64,000 nucleotides of DNA from Avibacterium volantium (GTDB lineage Bacteria; Pseudomonadota; Gammaproteobacteria; Enterobacterales; Pasteurellaceae): positions 653,001 to 717,000 of the forward strand of contig NZ_LR134167.1 of assembly GCF_900635775.1 (NCBI RefSeq). Reading direction: 5' to 3'. Under the pieces are notes generated by a model. The model had not been told where the DNA came from. It saw nothing but the letters and a program-made list of their open reading frames with translations, and ran no database searches. A program made the translations under genes and the position numbers. Positions 20,819 to 32,720 of the stretch are shown piece after piece. Each line of letters begins with the position of its first letter. Position 1 is the stretch's first letter.

Positions 20819-20863
20819 ATCTAATAACCAATGTGTTTGTAAACTAAAGTGCGGTAAGAATAT

Positions 20864-20902
20864 ACAAAAAAAATAGGGATAAATAAAGCCTACCCCTATT
20901 TT
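20864..20902 (-). terminator. Terminator of upp-uraA
   Basis: On the minus strand AATAGGG and CCCTATT form a 7-bp stem with a 15-nt loop, followed by eight T. Confidence 0.75.
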
Positions 20903-20924
20903 CTGCGTTGAATTTGGTGGGATT

Positions 20925-22178
20925 TTATTCTTGAATTTCGACCTGATCTTTCGCTTTCGGTAAAATCAAGTTAAGAATAATCGCCACAACCGCACATAAA
21001 CTAATGCCTTTTAGTGAAATTTCGCCGAAGTTCACGAACATTCCACCGATACCAAAGGTCATCACCACGGAAATAATGCACAGATTGCGCGCTTCGGTAA
21101 CATCAACTTTACCACGGATTAAGGTACTCATTCCCACAACAGCAATCGAGCCGAACACTAACATCATAATGCCGCCCATCACGATGGTTGGAATGGTGGA
21201 AAGGAATGCCCCCACTTTTCCGCAGAAAGAAATAGCAATCGCCCATACCGCAGCCCAAGTCATAATATTTGGATTGAAGTTGCGTGTTAGCATCACCGCG
21301 CCGGTTACTTCAGCATAAGTGGTATTTGGTGGCCCACCTAATAATGAAGCCGCAGTGGTTGCCACGCCATCACCCAATAAAGTGCGGTGTAAACCCGGTT
21401 TTTTTAGGAAATCTTTACCCGTTACCGAGCTAATCGCCATAATACCGCCAACGTGTTCAACCGCAGGCGCAATGGCGATAGGTAAGAGATATAAAATCGC
21501 TTCAAGTTTAAATTCTGGCGTGGTGATATTTGGCAGACTGAACCAAGGTGCGTCTAGTACTGGTTGGAAATTGATTAAGCCTAAAAATAAGCACAGCACA
21601 TAACCTGCGGTGATCCCGAACATAATCGGGATTAATTTCATAATGCCTTTCGCAAACACCGCAACAGAAAGGGTAGTCAGCAAGGTAACCATTGAAACAA
21701 GCACTGCATCATTGTATTCATAGGCGGAACCTTTACCTAATGCCATATCCACCGCCACAGGCGCTAATCCCATACCGATAATAATGATCACAGGGCCAAC
21801 CACCACAGGCGGGAACACTTTTTGCAATGCTTCTGCGCCTCTTAATTTAACTAAGGTACTCAGTGCGAAATACACCAAACCCGTGCAGGCAAGTCCGCCC
21901 ATTGTTACCGCAATGCCCCAAGTGGCCACGCCATATTGGATTGGGGCAATAAACGCAAAGGAAGACGCCAGAAAAATTGGCACTTGTTTGCCTGTGCATA
22001 ATTGGAAAAGCAATGTCCCTACGCCAGCGGTTAATAAGGCGGTGTTGGCATCTAGCCCTGTAATTAATGGCACAAGCACTAAGGCACCAAAGGCCACAAA
22101 CAACATTTGCAAGCCAACAAACGCCTGCTTCGCTTTACTTTCCACCTCGACAGGTGCATTTGGATTGGTTTTTGTCAT
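20925..22178 (-). CDS. uraA: Uracil permease UraA
   Basis: Inner-membrane uracil:proton symporter of the NCS2 family with 14 spans. 417 residues from the ATG at 22178; a TTG 12 bp upstream is less likely. It has the conserved QNNG-equivalent region ehVGGIMAISSVTGKDF and GPPNTTYAEVTGAV near residue 280, diagnostic for uracil permeases. It follows upp as an uptake and salvage operon. An uptake signal (21380-21388) is within it. Confidence 0.93.
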   Translation of the reverse strand: MTKTNPNAPVEVESKAKQAFVGLQMLFVAFGALVLVPLITGLDANTALLTAGVGTLLFQLCTGKQVPIFLASSFAFIAPIQYGVATWGIAVTMGGLACTGLVYFALSTLVKLRGAEALQKVFPPVVVGPVIIIIGMGLAPVAVDMALGKGSAYEYNDAVLVSMVTLLTTLSVAVFAKGIMKLIPIMFGITAGYVLCLFLGLINFQPVLDAPWFSLPNITTPEFKLEAILYLLPIAIAPAVEHVGGIMAISSVTGKDFLKKPGLHRTLLGDGVATTAASLLGGPPNTTYAEVTGAVMLTRNFNPNIMTWAAVWAIAISFCGKVGAFLSTIPTIVMGGIMMLVFGSIAVVGMSTLIRGKVDVTEARNLCIISVVMTFGIGGMFVNFGEISLKGISLCAVVAIILNLILPKAKDQVEIQE

Positions 22179-22276
22179 TTTAAGTTTCAACTCTCTGTCT
22201 GAATTAACTTTAAAAAACGCTTTATTTGCATAAAACGCGCGGAAAAAAACGGCATAAATGCCGTTTCTAAAAAAGG

Positions 22277-22903
22277 TTATTTTGTGCCAAAAATCTTATC
22301 GCCTGCATCACCCAAGCCCGGGATAATGTAGCCTTGCTCATTTAATTTTTGATCGATAGAAGCGGTGTATAATTCCACATCAGGGTGCGCTTTTTCTAAC
22401 GCCGCAATCCCTTCAGGTGCAGCCACTAGCACTAATACTTTGATTTGATTACAGCCTTTTTCTTTTAACAAATCAATGGTTGCAATCATTGAACCGCCTG
22501 TTGCCAGCATTGGATCGACCACGATCGCTAAGCGTTCTTCTAAATCACTGGCGAGTTTTTGGAAGTAAGGCACAGGTTGAAGAGTTTCTTCATCACGGTA
22601 CATACCCACCACGCTAATTCTTGCACTTGGGATATGCTCTAATACGCCGTCCATCATTCCTAGACCAGCACGCAGAATTGGTACAACGGTTACTTTCTTA
22701 CCTTTGATGCGATCCACTTCCACAGGGCCGCACCAGCCGTCAATGATGACTTTTTCCGTTTCTAAATCTGCCGTTGCTTCATAAGTGAGCAAGCTACCCA
22801 CTTCCGTGGCTAATTCACGGAAATCTTTGGTGCTAACATCAGCGGCACGCATTAAACCAAGTTTGTGTTTGACTAATGGATGTTTGACTTCAACAATTTT
22901 CAT
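22277..22903 (-). CDS. upp: Uracil phosphoribosyltransferase Upp
   Basis: Converts uracil and PRPP to UMP in the cytoplasm. 208 residues from ATG 22903 (AAGGGG upstream), equal to the E. coli enzyme. It shows [10 protein letters not shown], the PRPP loop [16 protein letters not shown] and the C-terminal uracil site [13 protein letters not shown]. Confidence 0.97.
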   Translation of the reverse strand: MKIVEVKHPLVKHKLGLMRAADVSTKDFRELATEVGSLLTYEATADLETEKVIIDGWCGPVEVDRIKGKKVTVVPILRAGLGMMDGVLEHIPSARISVVGMYRDEETLQPVPYFQKLASDLEERLAIVVDPMLATGGSMIATIDLLKEKGCNQIKVLVLVAAPEGIAALEKAHPDVELYTASIDQKLNEQGYIIPGLGDAGDKIFGTK

Positions 22904-22985
22904 CTGTAACCCCTTATTTCGACCCGTAAAAATAAAATCGACAAATTCTAAATCAAAGTGATGAAAATGAACAGCGAAATTAAGC

Positions 22986-23027
22986 AAAATCAGTGAAAAA
23001 AGTGCGGTGCGTTTTCACTGATTTTTT
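22986..23027 (-). terminator. Terminator after ubiC with an uptake signal in the loop
   Basis: A perfect 14-bp stem AAAATCAGTGAAAA / TTTTCACTGATTTT encloses a 12-nt loop that contains AAGTGCGGT (23000-23008). T-runs are present on both strands. It ends the his-ubiC transcript before the upp promoter region. Confidence 0.82.
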
Positions 23028-23041
23028 ATATAAGGGAAAAA

Positions 23042-23545
23042 TCAGGCAGGAAAAGGAAACTCTGCGAGAAATAACTCTTTGATTTGTAAAGGATACCCTT
23101 TGAGATCAAAATCAGAATAGCGCGCATAAAGCCCCGTTTCAGGATCTTGCCGCCAATATAGCGAAATACGCTGCATAGGTTGTTTAAATAACCACAAACC
23201 AATGGGCTGTTCACCCAGTTGAAGCACATATTGCGCCACATTCTGCACAGTGGTTTGAGGAAGTGTCGTTTGCGCAAAAATCCACGGTGTGCCATCGCCT
23301 TTCAGCAACACTTCGCGTAACCAAATTTGCTCAAGTGCGGTGCTTTTTGGCGAAATTTTTTCGCTTAAGTTTTCTTGCCAGCCTTGATAAATGACTTCTA
23401 CGCTAAGTTGCTGGCAGGCTTGCTGTAATTTCTGCGTTAGCGAACCTTGATGTTGCACCCATTGGGCAATTTCAGGCGCAGCAAAATGCCCTGATGTTTG
23501 CCAATCAGGGCGAGCGAGTAATTGACGATAACGTTCAAAATCCAT
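23042..23545 (-). CDS. ubiC: Chorismate--pyruvate lyase UbiC
   Basis: Cleaves chorismate to 4-hydroxybenzoate and pyruvate, first step of ubiquinone synthesis. 167 residues. Family signatures WLREVLLKGDGTPWIFAQT, LGEQPIGLWLF and the C-terminal ELFL are visible, including the active-site Arg in WLREV. It follows hisIE by 9 bp, so it is probably carried on the his transcript. ubiA is not next to it. Confidence 0.88.
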   Translation of the reverse strand: MDFERYRQLLARPDWQTSGHFAAPEIAQWVQHQGSLTQKLQQACQQLSVEVIYQGWQENLSEKISPKSTALEQIWLREVLLKGDGTPWIFAQTTLPQTTVQNVAQYVLQLGEQPIGLWLFKQPMQRISLYWRQDPETGLYARYSDFDLKGYPLQIKELFLAEFPFPA

Positions 23546-23554
23546 TTTTTAGAC

Positions 23555-24166
23555 TTATTTTTGATGACGTTCTTTCAGCTTAGCGATAACATCTGCCCAG
23601 CTCAAGTCGGCATCTTGCAATAACACGGTTAAGTGATAGGCTAAATCCGCCGCCTCGCAAATGGTTTCTTCGCGATCTTTCACAGTTGCCGCCAGCGCAG
23701 TTTCCACGCCTTCTTCCCCCACTTTCTGCGCAATGCGTTTCGTACCACGGGAATACAAATGCGCGGTGTAAGAACTTTCAGGATTAGCGTCTTTGCGGCT
23801 GGCAATCAAACGTTCTAATTTGCTAAAAAAGATCCAATCAGGCTCGCTTGATTTTTCAAATTGATGAAAGCAACTTTCCGCGCCAGTATGACAAGTTTCA
23901 CCAATGGGATCGGCAAGAATTAATAGGGTGTCATTATCACAATCTAAACTCATATCCACCACATTAAGAAAATGTCCTGAACTTTCCCCTTTCGTCCATA
24001 AACGTTGTTTGGTGCGTGAATAAAAAGTAACACGTTGTTCTGCAAGAGTTTTTTCAAGGGCTTCTGAGTTCATATAACCCAACATTAATACTTCACAAGT
24101 GCGGGCATTTTGCACAATAACAGGCAGTAAACCTCCCACTTTTTGCCAGTTGATTTTTTGCTGCAT
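23555..24166 (-). CDS. hisIE: Bifunctional phosphoribosyl-AMP cyclohydrolase / phosphoribosyl-ATP pyrophosphatase HisIE
   Basis: Performs the second and third steps of histidine synthesis. 203 residues. The HisI domain (1-115) has the metal and zinc sites DCDNDTLL and [12 protein letters not shown]. The HisE domain (115-203) has [13 protein letters not shown] and [13 protein letters not shown]. Last his gene of the operon. It is separated from hisF by three unrelated genes, unlike the usual hisF-hisI overlap. Confidence 0.97.
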   Translation of the reverse strand: MQQKINWQKVGGLLPVIVQNARTCEVLMLGYMNSEALEKTLAEQRVTFYSRTKQRLWTKGESSGHFLNVVDMSLDCDNDTLLILADPIGETCHTGAESCFHQFEKSSEPDWIFFSKLERLIASRKDANPESSYTAHLYSRGTKRIAQKVGEEGVETALAATVKDREETICEAADLAYHLTVLLQDADLSWADVIAKLKERHQK

Positions 24167-24167
24167 G

Positions 24168-24530
24168 TTAACACTCCAAACGAATGATAAGCTGTGATTG
24201 ATTCGACAATTTTTTAACTATCTGCACATTTTCAATTGGGCTAGTGCAGCTTCTTGGCTGAATATATGCTTTTGCCATGTTAATCGCTGTTTGCTCATTA
24301 ATTGGCGTCGCGTTTTGTTTGACCATATAAATAAAATAAGGGCGAGAAAAGAGTTGAATATAAGTATCCAGTACATATTTTTCCGCATTTTCGGTGATAA
24401 CCGCATGATTTTCTTGCACAATCGAAAGTGTCTTTAAATCACTGGCTAGATCATCACTTCCCGTTATGGCTGCGCAAGCACAAAGTGATAATGGGAAGAG
24501 CATAAAAAGGGAAAATTTAACTATTCTCAT
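24168..24530 (-). CDS. Hypothetical small lipoprotein
   Basis: 120 residues. A type II signal peptide with lipobox LSLCAC gives a lipidated Cys near residue 18. The mature part is about 100 residues with a second cysteine pair, CTSP and the C-terminal EC. Not recognised. It overlaps ogt by 14 bp and ends just before hisIE, so it is cotranscribed with both. Confidence 0.65.
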   Translation of the reverse strand: MRIVKFSLFMLFPLSLCACAAITGSDDLASDLKTLSIVQENHAVITENAEKYVLDTYIQLFSRPYFIYMVKQNATPINEQTAINMAKAYIQPRSCTSPIENVQIVKKLSNQSQLIIRLEC

Positions 24531-25278
24531 AATATATCCTATGATTTTGTTCTAAGGTTAATAATGCTTTTTTACGTTCAATGCCACCACCATAACCCGT
24601 TAGTGTACCATCTGCTCCGATAACACGATGGCAAGGAATTAAAATGGAAATTTTATTTTTACCATTCGCATTTGCTACCGCTCTTATGGCATTGGGTTGC
24701 GCCATGTATTCCGCTTGCTGTTTATAACTGCGCGTTTCGCCGTAGGGAATTTGTTGTAAGGCGTTCCACACTTGCTGCTGAAAGGGGGTACCTTGCAAAT
24801 AAAGTTTGGTGCGAAATTCTGTGAGCGTTCCCGTAAAATAAGCGTCCAACTCTTGTTGTAAGGTTATCGCACTCTCACTTTTTTGCCAATAGATATTCGC
24901 ATTCAGCTGTTTTTGTAACACAGTCAGTTCACTTTCTAGCATTTTTCGATCGTAGAACTCTAATAAACAGAGTTTTTCTTGCCAGAAAAGTGCCAACATT
25001 TCACCCAGAGGGGTTACCATTGTGCAGGCGGTTAGCTGATTTTGATACTGTGGCTGGGGTGTGTGCAGAAGAAAATGTACGCGTTTTAAGCGGATATAGC
25101 ACCCTAATGAAAAATGTAACTCTTTTTTGACTGCTTGTTTGAGTTGCTTTAATTCCTCTGGCGAACTTATTGGGTGCAGTAAATACGATTTAGGTGGACA
25201 GGCTTGCGCATCTAGCCAGCTGGCATAGGGTTGCCATTGTTGCGCTAAAATTGGGCTAAGGTTTGGCGGTGGTAACAT
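24517..25278 (-). CDS. ogt: Methylated-DNA--protein-cysteine methyltransferase
   Basis: Suicidal repair of O6-methylguanine and O4-methylthymine. 253 residues from ATG 25278, chosen because AGGAGAA lies just upstream; that ribosome site sits inside the end of the racemase pseudogene. The C-terminal domain has the acceptor site PCHRVIGADGTLTGYGGG and the helix-turn-helix GETRSYKQQAEYM. The N-terminal 150 residues form the variable domain. An unusual guest inside a his operon. Confidence 0.9.
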   Translation of the reverse strand: MLPPPNLSPILAQQWQPYASWLDAQACPPKSYLLHPISSPEELKQLKQAVKKELHFSLGCYIRLKRVHFLLHTPQPQYQNQLTACTMVTPLGEMLALFWQEKLCLLEFYDRKMLESELTVLQKQLNANIYWQKSESAITLQQELDAYFTGTLTEFRTKLYLQGTPFQQQVWNALQQIPYGETRSYKQQAEYMAQPNAIRAVANANGKNKISILIPCHRVIGADGTLTGYGGGIERKKALLTLEQNHRIYYENS

Positions 25279-25279
25279 A

Positions 25280-25739
25280 TTATTCTCCTGAAAATAAGAA
25301 ATCTGCCGCAGCTTGAATATGCAGCAGTGCGGTATCAAAAAATGGTAATTTGCAGTCGGTTTGTTGAATCAGTAAACCAATTTTATGCAGTTTACGCTGT
25401 AAAATAGCTTGGTTGGATGCATCAATAATATTCAAAAAAGGAATCGTGGTCGTCTCAATAATTTGTGGTGCAACTTTGTGCATCTTGTTAGTTGCAAGCA
25501 CGATAGCATCTGCACCACTGTTTTTTAAAACGCGAGCGGCTTGAGCTAATACTTCCCCTGCCTTTTGCCAATTTCCTGATTTTTGGTATTCAACAATCTG
25601 CTCAAACCCAACCCTATTGAGTAGAATGGGGGGGGGAGTGATTTTTACCATAATGCTGGTTAATCAATTGGTTAATACCTTGGTAATAAGTGATTTTGCT
25701 TTCAGGGCTCATTTCACCAATAATACCTAATGCTTTCAT
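25280..25739 (-). pseudogene. Aspartate/glutamate racemase family gene, frameshifted at a C9 tract and internally deleted
   Basis: The first 42 codons from ATG 25739 read MKALGIIGEMSPESKITYYQ, typical of the racemase family start. The frame then runs into a stop after nine C residues. The following frame carries the rest, including VLATNKMHKVAP, equivalent to the first active-site loop. Removing one C (or adding two) joins the frames. The downstream part is also shortened: KIGLL runs directly into IQQTDCKLPFFDTALLH, which in the family lies about 80 residues later after the second catalytic cysteine (GCTEI). Even with the frame restored, the enzyme would lack this half-site. Confidence 0.8.
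25628..25636 (-). repeat. Homopolymeric C9 tract in the racemase reading frame
   Basis: Nine consecutive C on the minus strand, inside the coding sequence 34 codons after the start. Eight C would give one continuous frame. Such tracts vary by slippage in Pasteurellaceae, but the internal deletion downstream suggests decay rather than functional switching. Confidence 0.7.
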
Positions 25740-25749
25740 TACATCTCCA

Positions 25750-27773
<2,024 letters not shown>

Positions 27774-27774
<1 letters not shown>

Positions 27775-28367
27775 TACAGATTTTCCATAAAATTCCGCAA
27801 TAATTGTTCGCCCACCTTACCTGAACGCTCGGGGTGAAATTGCACGCCGTAGAAGTTATTTCTTGCAATCGCCGCAGAAAATGGCACGCCATAATCGCAG
27901 GTGGCAATGGTATTTTCATTTGGCAACACCGCATAGCTATGCACGAAATAGAAATAACTATCTTGCGGAATATCGATAAAGAGCGGGTGATTATCCTGAT
28001 AATGCACCTTATTCCAGCCCATATGCGGCAATGGCAGTCCTTTATTTGGCAAGCGTTGCGTGTTGCCGTTAATCAGTCTAAGGGTTTCTATTTCACCTTC
28101 AGCGGAAAAATCGGTCATTAGTTGCATTCCCAAACAAATGCCTAATACAGGCTGAGTGAGCTGTTGAATTGTTTCAATTAATTGTCGAGATTGCATACTT
28201 TGCATTGCGGCTGACGCAGTCCCCACCCCCGGCAAAATAAGTTTTTCTGCACTTTGAATTTTGGCTAAATCATCGGTAATTTCCGCCTGATAGCCCAAAC
28301 GCTCAAACGCAAATTTCACTGAAGAAAGATTAGCGCAGCCTGTGTTGATGATGGTGATATTATTCAT
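27774..28367 (-). CDS. hisH: Imidazole glycerol phosphate synthase glutamine amidotransferase subunit HisH
   Basis: Supplies ammonia from glutamine to HisF. 197 residues, class I amidotransferase with nucleophile Cys in PVLGICLGMQLM and the His/Glu pair in FYGVQFHPERSGKVG. Upstream stands the HEPN-like insert rather than hisB. Confidence 0.97.
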
Positions 28368-28387
28368 TGTTTTCCCCTTTATGGTTT

Positions 28388-28948
28388 TTAGCGCCTAACG
28401 CTGAACCCAAAACCTTTTAATAACCATTGGGTTGTTTTCGTTGTCATGGTAGGTGTAGCCCTCCCTTTAAAACCTTGCATACTTCCAAAAGGTTTAAATT
28501 TAGCTATTTTATCTATTTCGGTATTCATTGATTCAGCATAACTAAAACAATTGCATATAGCTTTTCTTAAATCACTATCTGAAACATCTTTTCCATGAAT
28601 GGTTTTATCTCTAACTTTTTCGGCAAATTCTAATTTCTTTACTATGTGATTAGGTAATGCTTTGCCAAAAATATTTCGATATAAATTTTTGAACCCTTCT
28701 CTAGTTAAATGCTCGTACTCAATAATATTTTTTGTTACCCCTGTATCTGCCTTATGTAATTTGATGATACCTCCATACAAAGCTCTATTCTGAGCCTCCT
28801 CTATTTTTATAAATAAATATGCAATTACAACTTCGAATGGGTATGCTTTTATAAGGTTAGGAGCGTATCTAAAAAACTTTTTAATTTCATCAGGTAATTC
28901 GTCATATGTTTTTATAACTCCTTTGTAGCTTTTTGTTTTATTAGTCAT
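28388..28948 (-). CDS. Hypothetical protein with HEPN-like R-X4-H motif
   Basis: Not recognised by name. 186 residues, mostly helical, basic and AT-rich compared with the his genes. The segment EKVRDKTIHGKDVSDSDL matches the R-X4-6-H motif of HEPN proteins, many of which are RNases in toxin-antitoxin or defence systems. It has a clear ribosome site GAGGA before ATG 28948. No antitoxin-like partner is adjacent. It lies between hisB and hisH next to a truncated DUF1016 gene, in a spot clearly used by accessory genes. Confidence 0.6.
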   Translation of the reverse strand: MTNKTKSYKGVIKTYDELPDEIKKFFRYAPNLIKAYPFEVVIAYLFIKIEEAQNRALYGGIIKLHKADTGVTKNIIEYEHLTREGFKNLYRNIFGKALPNHIVKKLEFAEKVRDKTIHGKDVSDSDLRKAICNCFSYAESMNTEIDKIAKFKPFGSMQGFKGRATPTMTTKTTQWLLKGFGFSVRR

Positions 28949-29062
28949 TTTATCCTCTTAGTTAAAATTAATTTTAAGTATGCTTTAATCTTGTAATGAA
29001 GATAATTAGCTTTATTTTGTTAAAAATATGATCTTCATTGCCCTAAATTTTGATGGATTAAT

Positions 29063-29470
29063 TTAGTGTTCTAACTGGCGAGAACTCCAATTATTTTTGA
29101 TACTTTCACCAATATAAAATTCGCGTTTATCAGGATCACCGATGCGTAAAAGTTGGCGATATTGTGTCCAGTTCAATTGCGATCGCAGTGCGTTCGCAAT
29201 TGGAAAAGTGCGGTAAAATTGGCGGAATAATTCCAATTGCCTGCGACCAAAATTACTACCAAACTCTGGCTCAAGTTGTTTGGCAAGATATTTGATTAAG
29301 TAAGTACCATAATCTGCCCGCTCTTGTCCTTGCTGTTCTTCTTCAAAAATACGCTTGCCAATGTGCCAATACATCAGCACGCGCTGAAAATCCACCGCTC
29401 TCACCGCATTTTCACGCGATTGTGCGATGATCTGTTTAATATCAGTAATGATGGTTGTGTTGGTTAGCAT
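29063..29470 (-). pseudogene. DUF1016 (YhcG-type) nuclease gene, N-terminal fragment
   Basis: 135 residues covering only the DUF1016 N-terminal domain: RAVDFQRVLMYWHIGKRIFE, ERADYGTYLIKYLAKQLEPE and the end ESIKNNWSSRQLEH. Complete members run to about 340 residues with a C-terminal PDDEXK nuclease domain, which is absent here. The frame ends at a stop exactly at the domain junction and no downstream remnant was recognised, so the gene is probably a truncated leftover. An uptake signal (29206-29214) lies within it. Confidence 0.72.
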
Positions 29471-29499
29471 TTCTAATTCCTTGAAATTTAAGGTAATAA

Positions 29500-30594
29500 T
29501 TAAAGAACACCCTTACTACTCGGCATTTCATTCCCTTCAATGCGAATAGCTTGTCTTAATGTACGTCCGAACACTTTAAACAGGCTTTCGGTTTTATGGT
29601 GATCGTTGTCGCCGCTGGCTTTTAAGTGTAAGGTGGCGAGCATTGTAAATGCAAGGGATTGAAAGAAATGTTCCGTCATTTCCGTGCTGAAATCGCCCAC
29701 TTTTTCTCGTTTAAATTTGGCTTTGAATTTGAAATAAGGACGCCCTGAAAGATCCAACGCACATTCTGCTTTGCATTCGTCCATTGGTAACACGAAACCA
29801 AAGCGCGCAATGCCGCGTTTATCGCCAATGGCTTGTTTCAACGCGGTGCCGAGCGCAAGTGCGGTGTCTTCCACGGTGTGGTGTTCGTCAATGTGTAAAT
29901 CCCCTTTGCAGTTTACGTTCATTCTAAAACCGCCGTGGGTGGCAATTTGATCAAGCATATGATCGAAAAATCCCACGCCTGTTTGAATTTTATTTACGCC
30001 TGTTTCATCTAGCCAAACTTGCACTTTAATATCGGTTTCTTTGGTTTTGCGTTCCACTTCAGCATAGCGCGGTTGGCGCTCTCCAATATTGGTTACAGGC
30101 TCGTTCAACAGTTTTTCTGCGATCAGATCCCAATTGAGTTTTTCTGGGTGATATTGCAGGGCTTGAATGCCTAAGTTTTCTGCCAATTGCACATCGGTGG
30201 CGCGATCGCCAATTACAAAGCTGGTGGCAGGATCAAATAACTGCTTTTCAATATATTTTTTCAGCAATTTTGTTTTGGGTTTACGGCATTGGCAATTGTC
30301 TTCAGGCTTGTGCGGACAAATTAAAATATCATCAAATTCAATGCCTTGTGAACGGAAAAGATCAAGCATTGCATTATGCGGTTTATCAAAATCTTCTTTA
30401 GGAAAGGAATCTGTGCCTAAGCCATCTTGATTTGAAACCATCACAAAATGATATTTCTTTTTCAATTTTAATAGCGCAGGAATCACATTTTTTTCAAATT
30501 TTAATTTCTCTAAACGATCAATTTGAAAATCGGTTTTCGGCTCGTCAATTAATGTGCCATCACGGTCGATAAATAAGATTGATTTCTGTGTCAT
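29500..30594 (-). CDS. hisB: Bifunctional histidinol-phosphatase / imidazoleglycerol-phosphate dehydratase HisB
   Basis: Carries steps seven and nine of histidine synthesis. 364 residues. The N-terminal HAD phosphatase has [12 protein letters not shown] and the zinc loop [14 protein letters not shown]. The C-terminal dehydratase has the manganese-binding histidine motifs [16 protein letters not shown] and [13 protein letters not shown]. The fused form is typical of gamma-proteobacteria. Confidence 0.97.
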   Translation of the reverse strand: MTQKSILFIDRDGTLIDEPKTDFQIDRLEKLKFEKNVIPALLKLKKKYHFVMVSNQDGLGTDSFPKEDFDKPHNAMLDLFRSQGIEFDDILICPHKPEDNCQCRKPKTKLLKKYIEKQLFDPATSFVIGDRATDVQLAENLGIQALQYHPEKLNWDLIAEKLLNEPVTNIGERQPRYAEVERKTKETDIKVQVWLDETGVNKIQTGVGFFDHMLDQIATHGGFRMNVNCKGDLHIDEHHTVEDTALALGTALKQAIGDKRGIARFGFVLPMDECKAECALDLSGRPYFKFKAKFKREKVGDFSTEMTEHFFQSLAFTMLATLHLKASGDNDHHKTESLFKVFGRTLRQAIRIEGNEMPSSKGVL

Positions 30595-30642
30595 TTTGGT
30601 TTTCCTTTTATTTGTAATAAATAAGTGCGGTGGTTTTTTTCA

Positions 30643-31698
30643 TTATTTTTGCGAGCTAATTGCCTCAACCACCCGTAAATTTTCCTCGGCCGTTCCCACG
30701 GTAATTCGGATACAATTTTCTAGCCCTAAGGCGTTATTTTGATTGCGTAAAATAATGCCTTGTTCCCAAAGTGATTTAAATATGTCGTTACCATTTTTAA
30801 ATTTCACTAAAATATAATTGGCTTCGCTCGGGAAAATATCTTCTACCTGTGGCAAGCGTTGTAATTGTTCAATTAGCCATTGGCGTTGGGCTTTTACTTG
30901 CGCGACATTATTTTGCATTTCACTCAACCCCTGTTCCGATAAGGCTTGCGTGGCAAGATCCGAAACCGGCACGGGAATTGGATAAGGGGCGATCACTTTT
31001 TGTAATACGCCGATAAGTTCTTGATTGGCAAGCGTAAAACCACAACGTAATCCAGCCAAAGCAAAAGCTTTGGAAAGGGTGCGAATGATGGCAAGATGTG
31101 GGTAGTTTGTCAGCATTTGCACCATCGTGCTTTCAGGGCAAAACTCAATATAGGCTTCGTCCACCACTACGATTGCACGGTTTTTGGTCATTTCTAATAA
31201 TTGGATTAAATCCGCACGGCGTAAAAGATTGCCAGTGGGGTTATTTGGGCTGCAAACGAAAATAACTTTCACCTTAGCAAGATTATTTGCAATATTGGCT
31301 AAATCTAACTGAAAATCTGCCGTTAATGGCACGGTTTTTGCTGTGATACCACAGGTTTCTGCGCTCACGGCATACATTCCATAAGTTGGCGGGCAATAAA
31401 GCACCTGATCGTCCGCTTCGCAAAAGGCACGAATAATCAGCTCAATGCCTTCATCGCCCCCACGTGTAACAAGTACATTTTCAGGTGCTACCCCCGCATA
31501 AGCAGCATAAGCATTCACCAGTTTTTCAGGCTGCGCTTCAGGGTAACGATTAAATTGGCGCTGCTGCAAATTCAAACCGGGGGAAAGCGGGTATTCATTG
31601 GCATTAAGCCATACATCGCCTTTGCCCCCCAAACGGCGCGCCGATTGGTAAGGGGTTAAGGCTTGAATATTTTTGCGTGATAATGTTGTGATTGTCAT
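30643..31698 (-). CDS. hisC: Histidinol-phosphate aminotransferase HisC
   Basis: PLP-dependent transamination of imidazole acetol phosphate. 351 residues. It has [23 protein letters not shown] with the pyridoxal-contacting Asp, and the Schiff-base lysine in [16 protein letters not shown]. It is separated from hisD by the interrupted rhuM-fic gene. An uptake signal (30623-30631) lies just after it. Confidence 0.97.
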   Translation of the reverse strand: MTITTLSRKNIQALTPYQSARRLGGKGDVWLNANEYPLSPGLNLQQRQFNRYPEAQPEKLVNAYAAYAGVAPENVLVTRGGDEGIELIIRAFCEADDQVLYCPPTYGMYAVSAETCGITAKTVPLTADFQLDLANIANNLAKVKVIFVCSPNNPTGNLLRRADLIQLLEMTKNRAIVVVDEAYIEFCPESTMVQMLTNYPHLAIIRTLSKAFALAGLRCGFTLANQELIGVLQKVIAPYPIPVPVSDLATQALSEQGLSEMQNNVAQVKAQRQWLIEQLQRLPQVEDIFPSEANYILVKFKNGNDIFKSLWEQGIILRNQNNALGLENCIRITVGTAEENLRVVEAISSQK

Positions 31699-32006
31699 TT
31701 TTGTTCTCTCTAAAAATTTTTGTTTTTTTGACCGCAGTTTTATTTGATTAAAATAAAATGCTCAATAAGTTTTATCATTAATTCTTTTTGTTCTGGTAAA
31801 CTTTCTGCCACAAGCAGAGCAAGCGCCACTAAGGTATTATCATTAATCAGCTGTTCTACTGGCTTGGCAAGCAAATGTTGATTTAATCTTAAATACCAAA
31901 GGAATAGAAATGCGCCAGTTCGTTTATTTCCATCAGTAAGTGGATGATTTTTAATGATAAAATATAACAAGTGAGCTGCGCGGCTAGCGATATTTGGATA
32001 AAATAA

Positions 32007-32720
32007 GGGGCTGTAGTAGATTAGCCCTAAATTTCACACCATTTTCGCAATATTTTTAACTGCTCTTTTGGTGTCCCAAAGTTAAACCGAAATTCACATT
32101 CCTTCAAGAATAAGGGAAAGTTTTTTTCGGTTAATTCCATTATATTTTCGCAGTATCCGCTTCGCCTGATTCCAAAAATTTTCAATGCCATTAATATGAT
32201 TTTGTTTCACCGCAAATAGCTCGGAATGATTGATTCGTTCGTGGTGAAATTCACTCACATCAAGAGCATCATAACTGCGATAAGTGTCCGTATAAACCCA
32301 GCTATCAGGCTTGATTTTTCTTTTAATAACAGGGAGTAATGTTTCACTATTGGTGTTTTCAACCACAACAGTAAATACCTTTCCTTGTCGTTTTAGTAAC
32401 CCAAAAACAGCAACTTTTCCAGCCGCTCCTCGTCCTCGTTTTCCCTTTCGATGACCACCAAAATAGCTTTCGTCTAGTTCAATTTCCCCCTCAAAAATCT
32501 CGTTAACTTCAAGGGATAAATGATAGCCAATCACAAGCCTGATTTTATGGTAGAACAAAGCGGCTGTATTCGGTTGAATATCTAGCAAATTTGCTGCCGT
32601 TCTTGCAGTAACTTCTGCGACAAAAAACTCAAGCAGTTTTTTCTGTATAGATTTCTTTAATTTACAATATGTTATCTTCATTTTTGTAGTATAGCATTGT
32701 TGCTAATCTACTACAGCCCC
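32007..32720 (-). mobile_element. IS1016-like insertion sequence (IS1595 family), copy A
   Basis: 714 bp bounded by perfect 19-bp inverted repeats GGGGCTGTAGTAGATTAGC. It is flanked on both sides by the 8-bp direct repeat TAAAATAA (31999-32006 and 32721-32728), the target duplication size usual for IS1595-family elements. The single transposase gene is frameshifted. A second copy of the element lies at 56147-56856. Confidence 0.95.
32094..32681 (-). pseudogene. IS1016-like transposase, C-terminally frameshifted
   Basis: 195 residues, identical to the copy at 56 kb for most of its length, with DDE-type motifs LDESYFGGHRKGKRGRG, VYTDTYRSYD and NGIENFWNQAKR. Near the end a run of seven A replaces six A in the other copy, so NGINRK is followed by a false tail (LSLILEGM) instead of the last 25 or so residues. 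Loss of the tail probably impairs this copy. Confidence 0.88.

Noticed and set aside
25628..25636. Phase-variable on/off racemase
   Set aside because: Kept only as a tract. The downstream internal deletion means that even the in-frame version would lack a catalytic cysteine.
31740..31970. Stand-alone small Fic protein
   Set aside because: It starts inside the Fic domain and joins in frame with the RhuM part once the IS is removed, so it is the 3' end of an interrupted gene.
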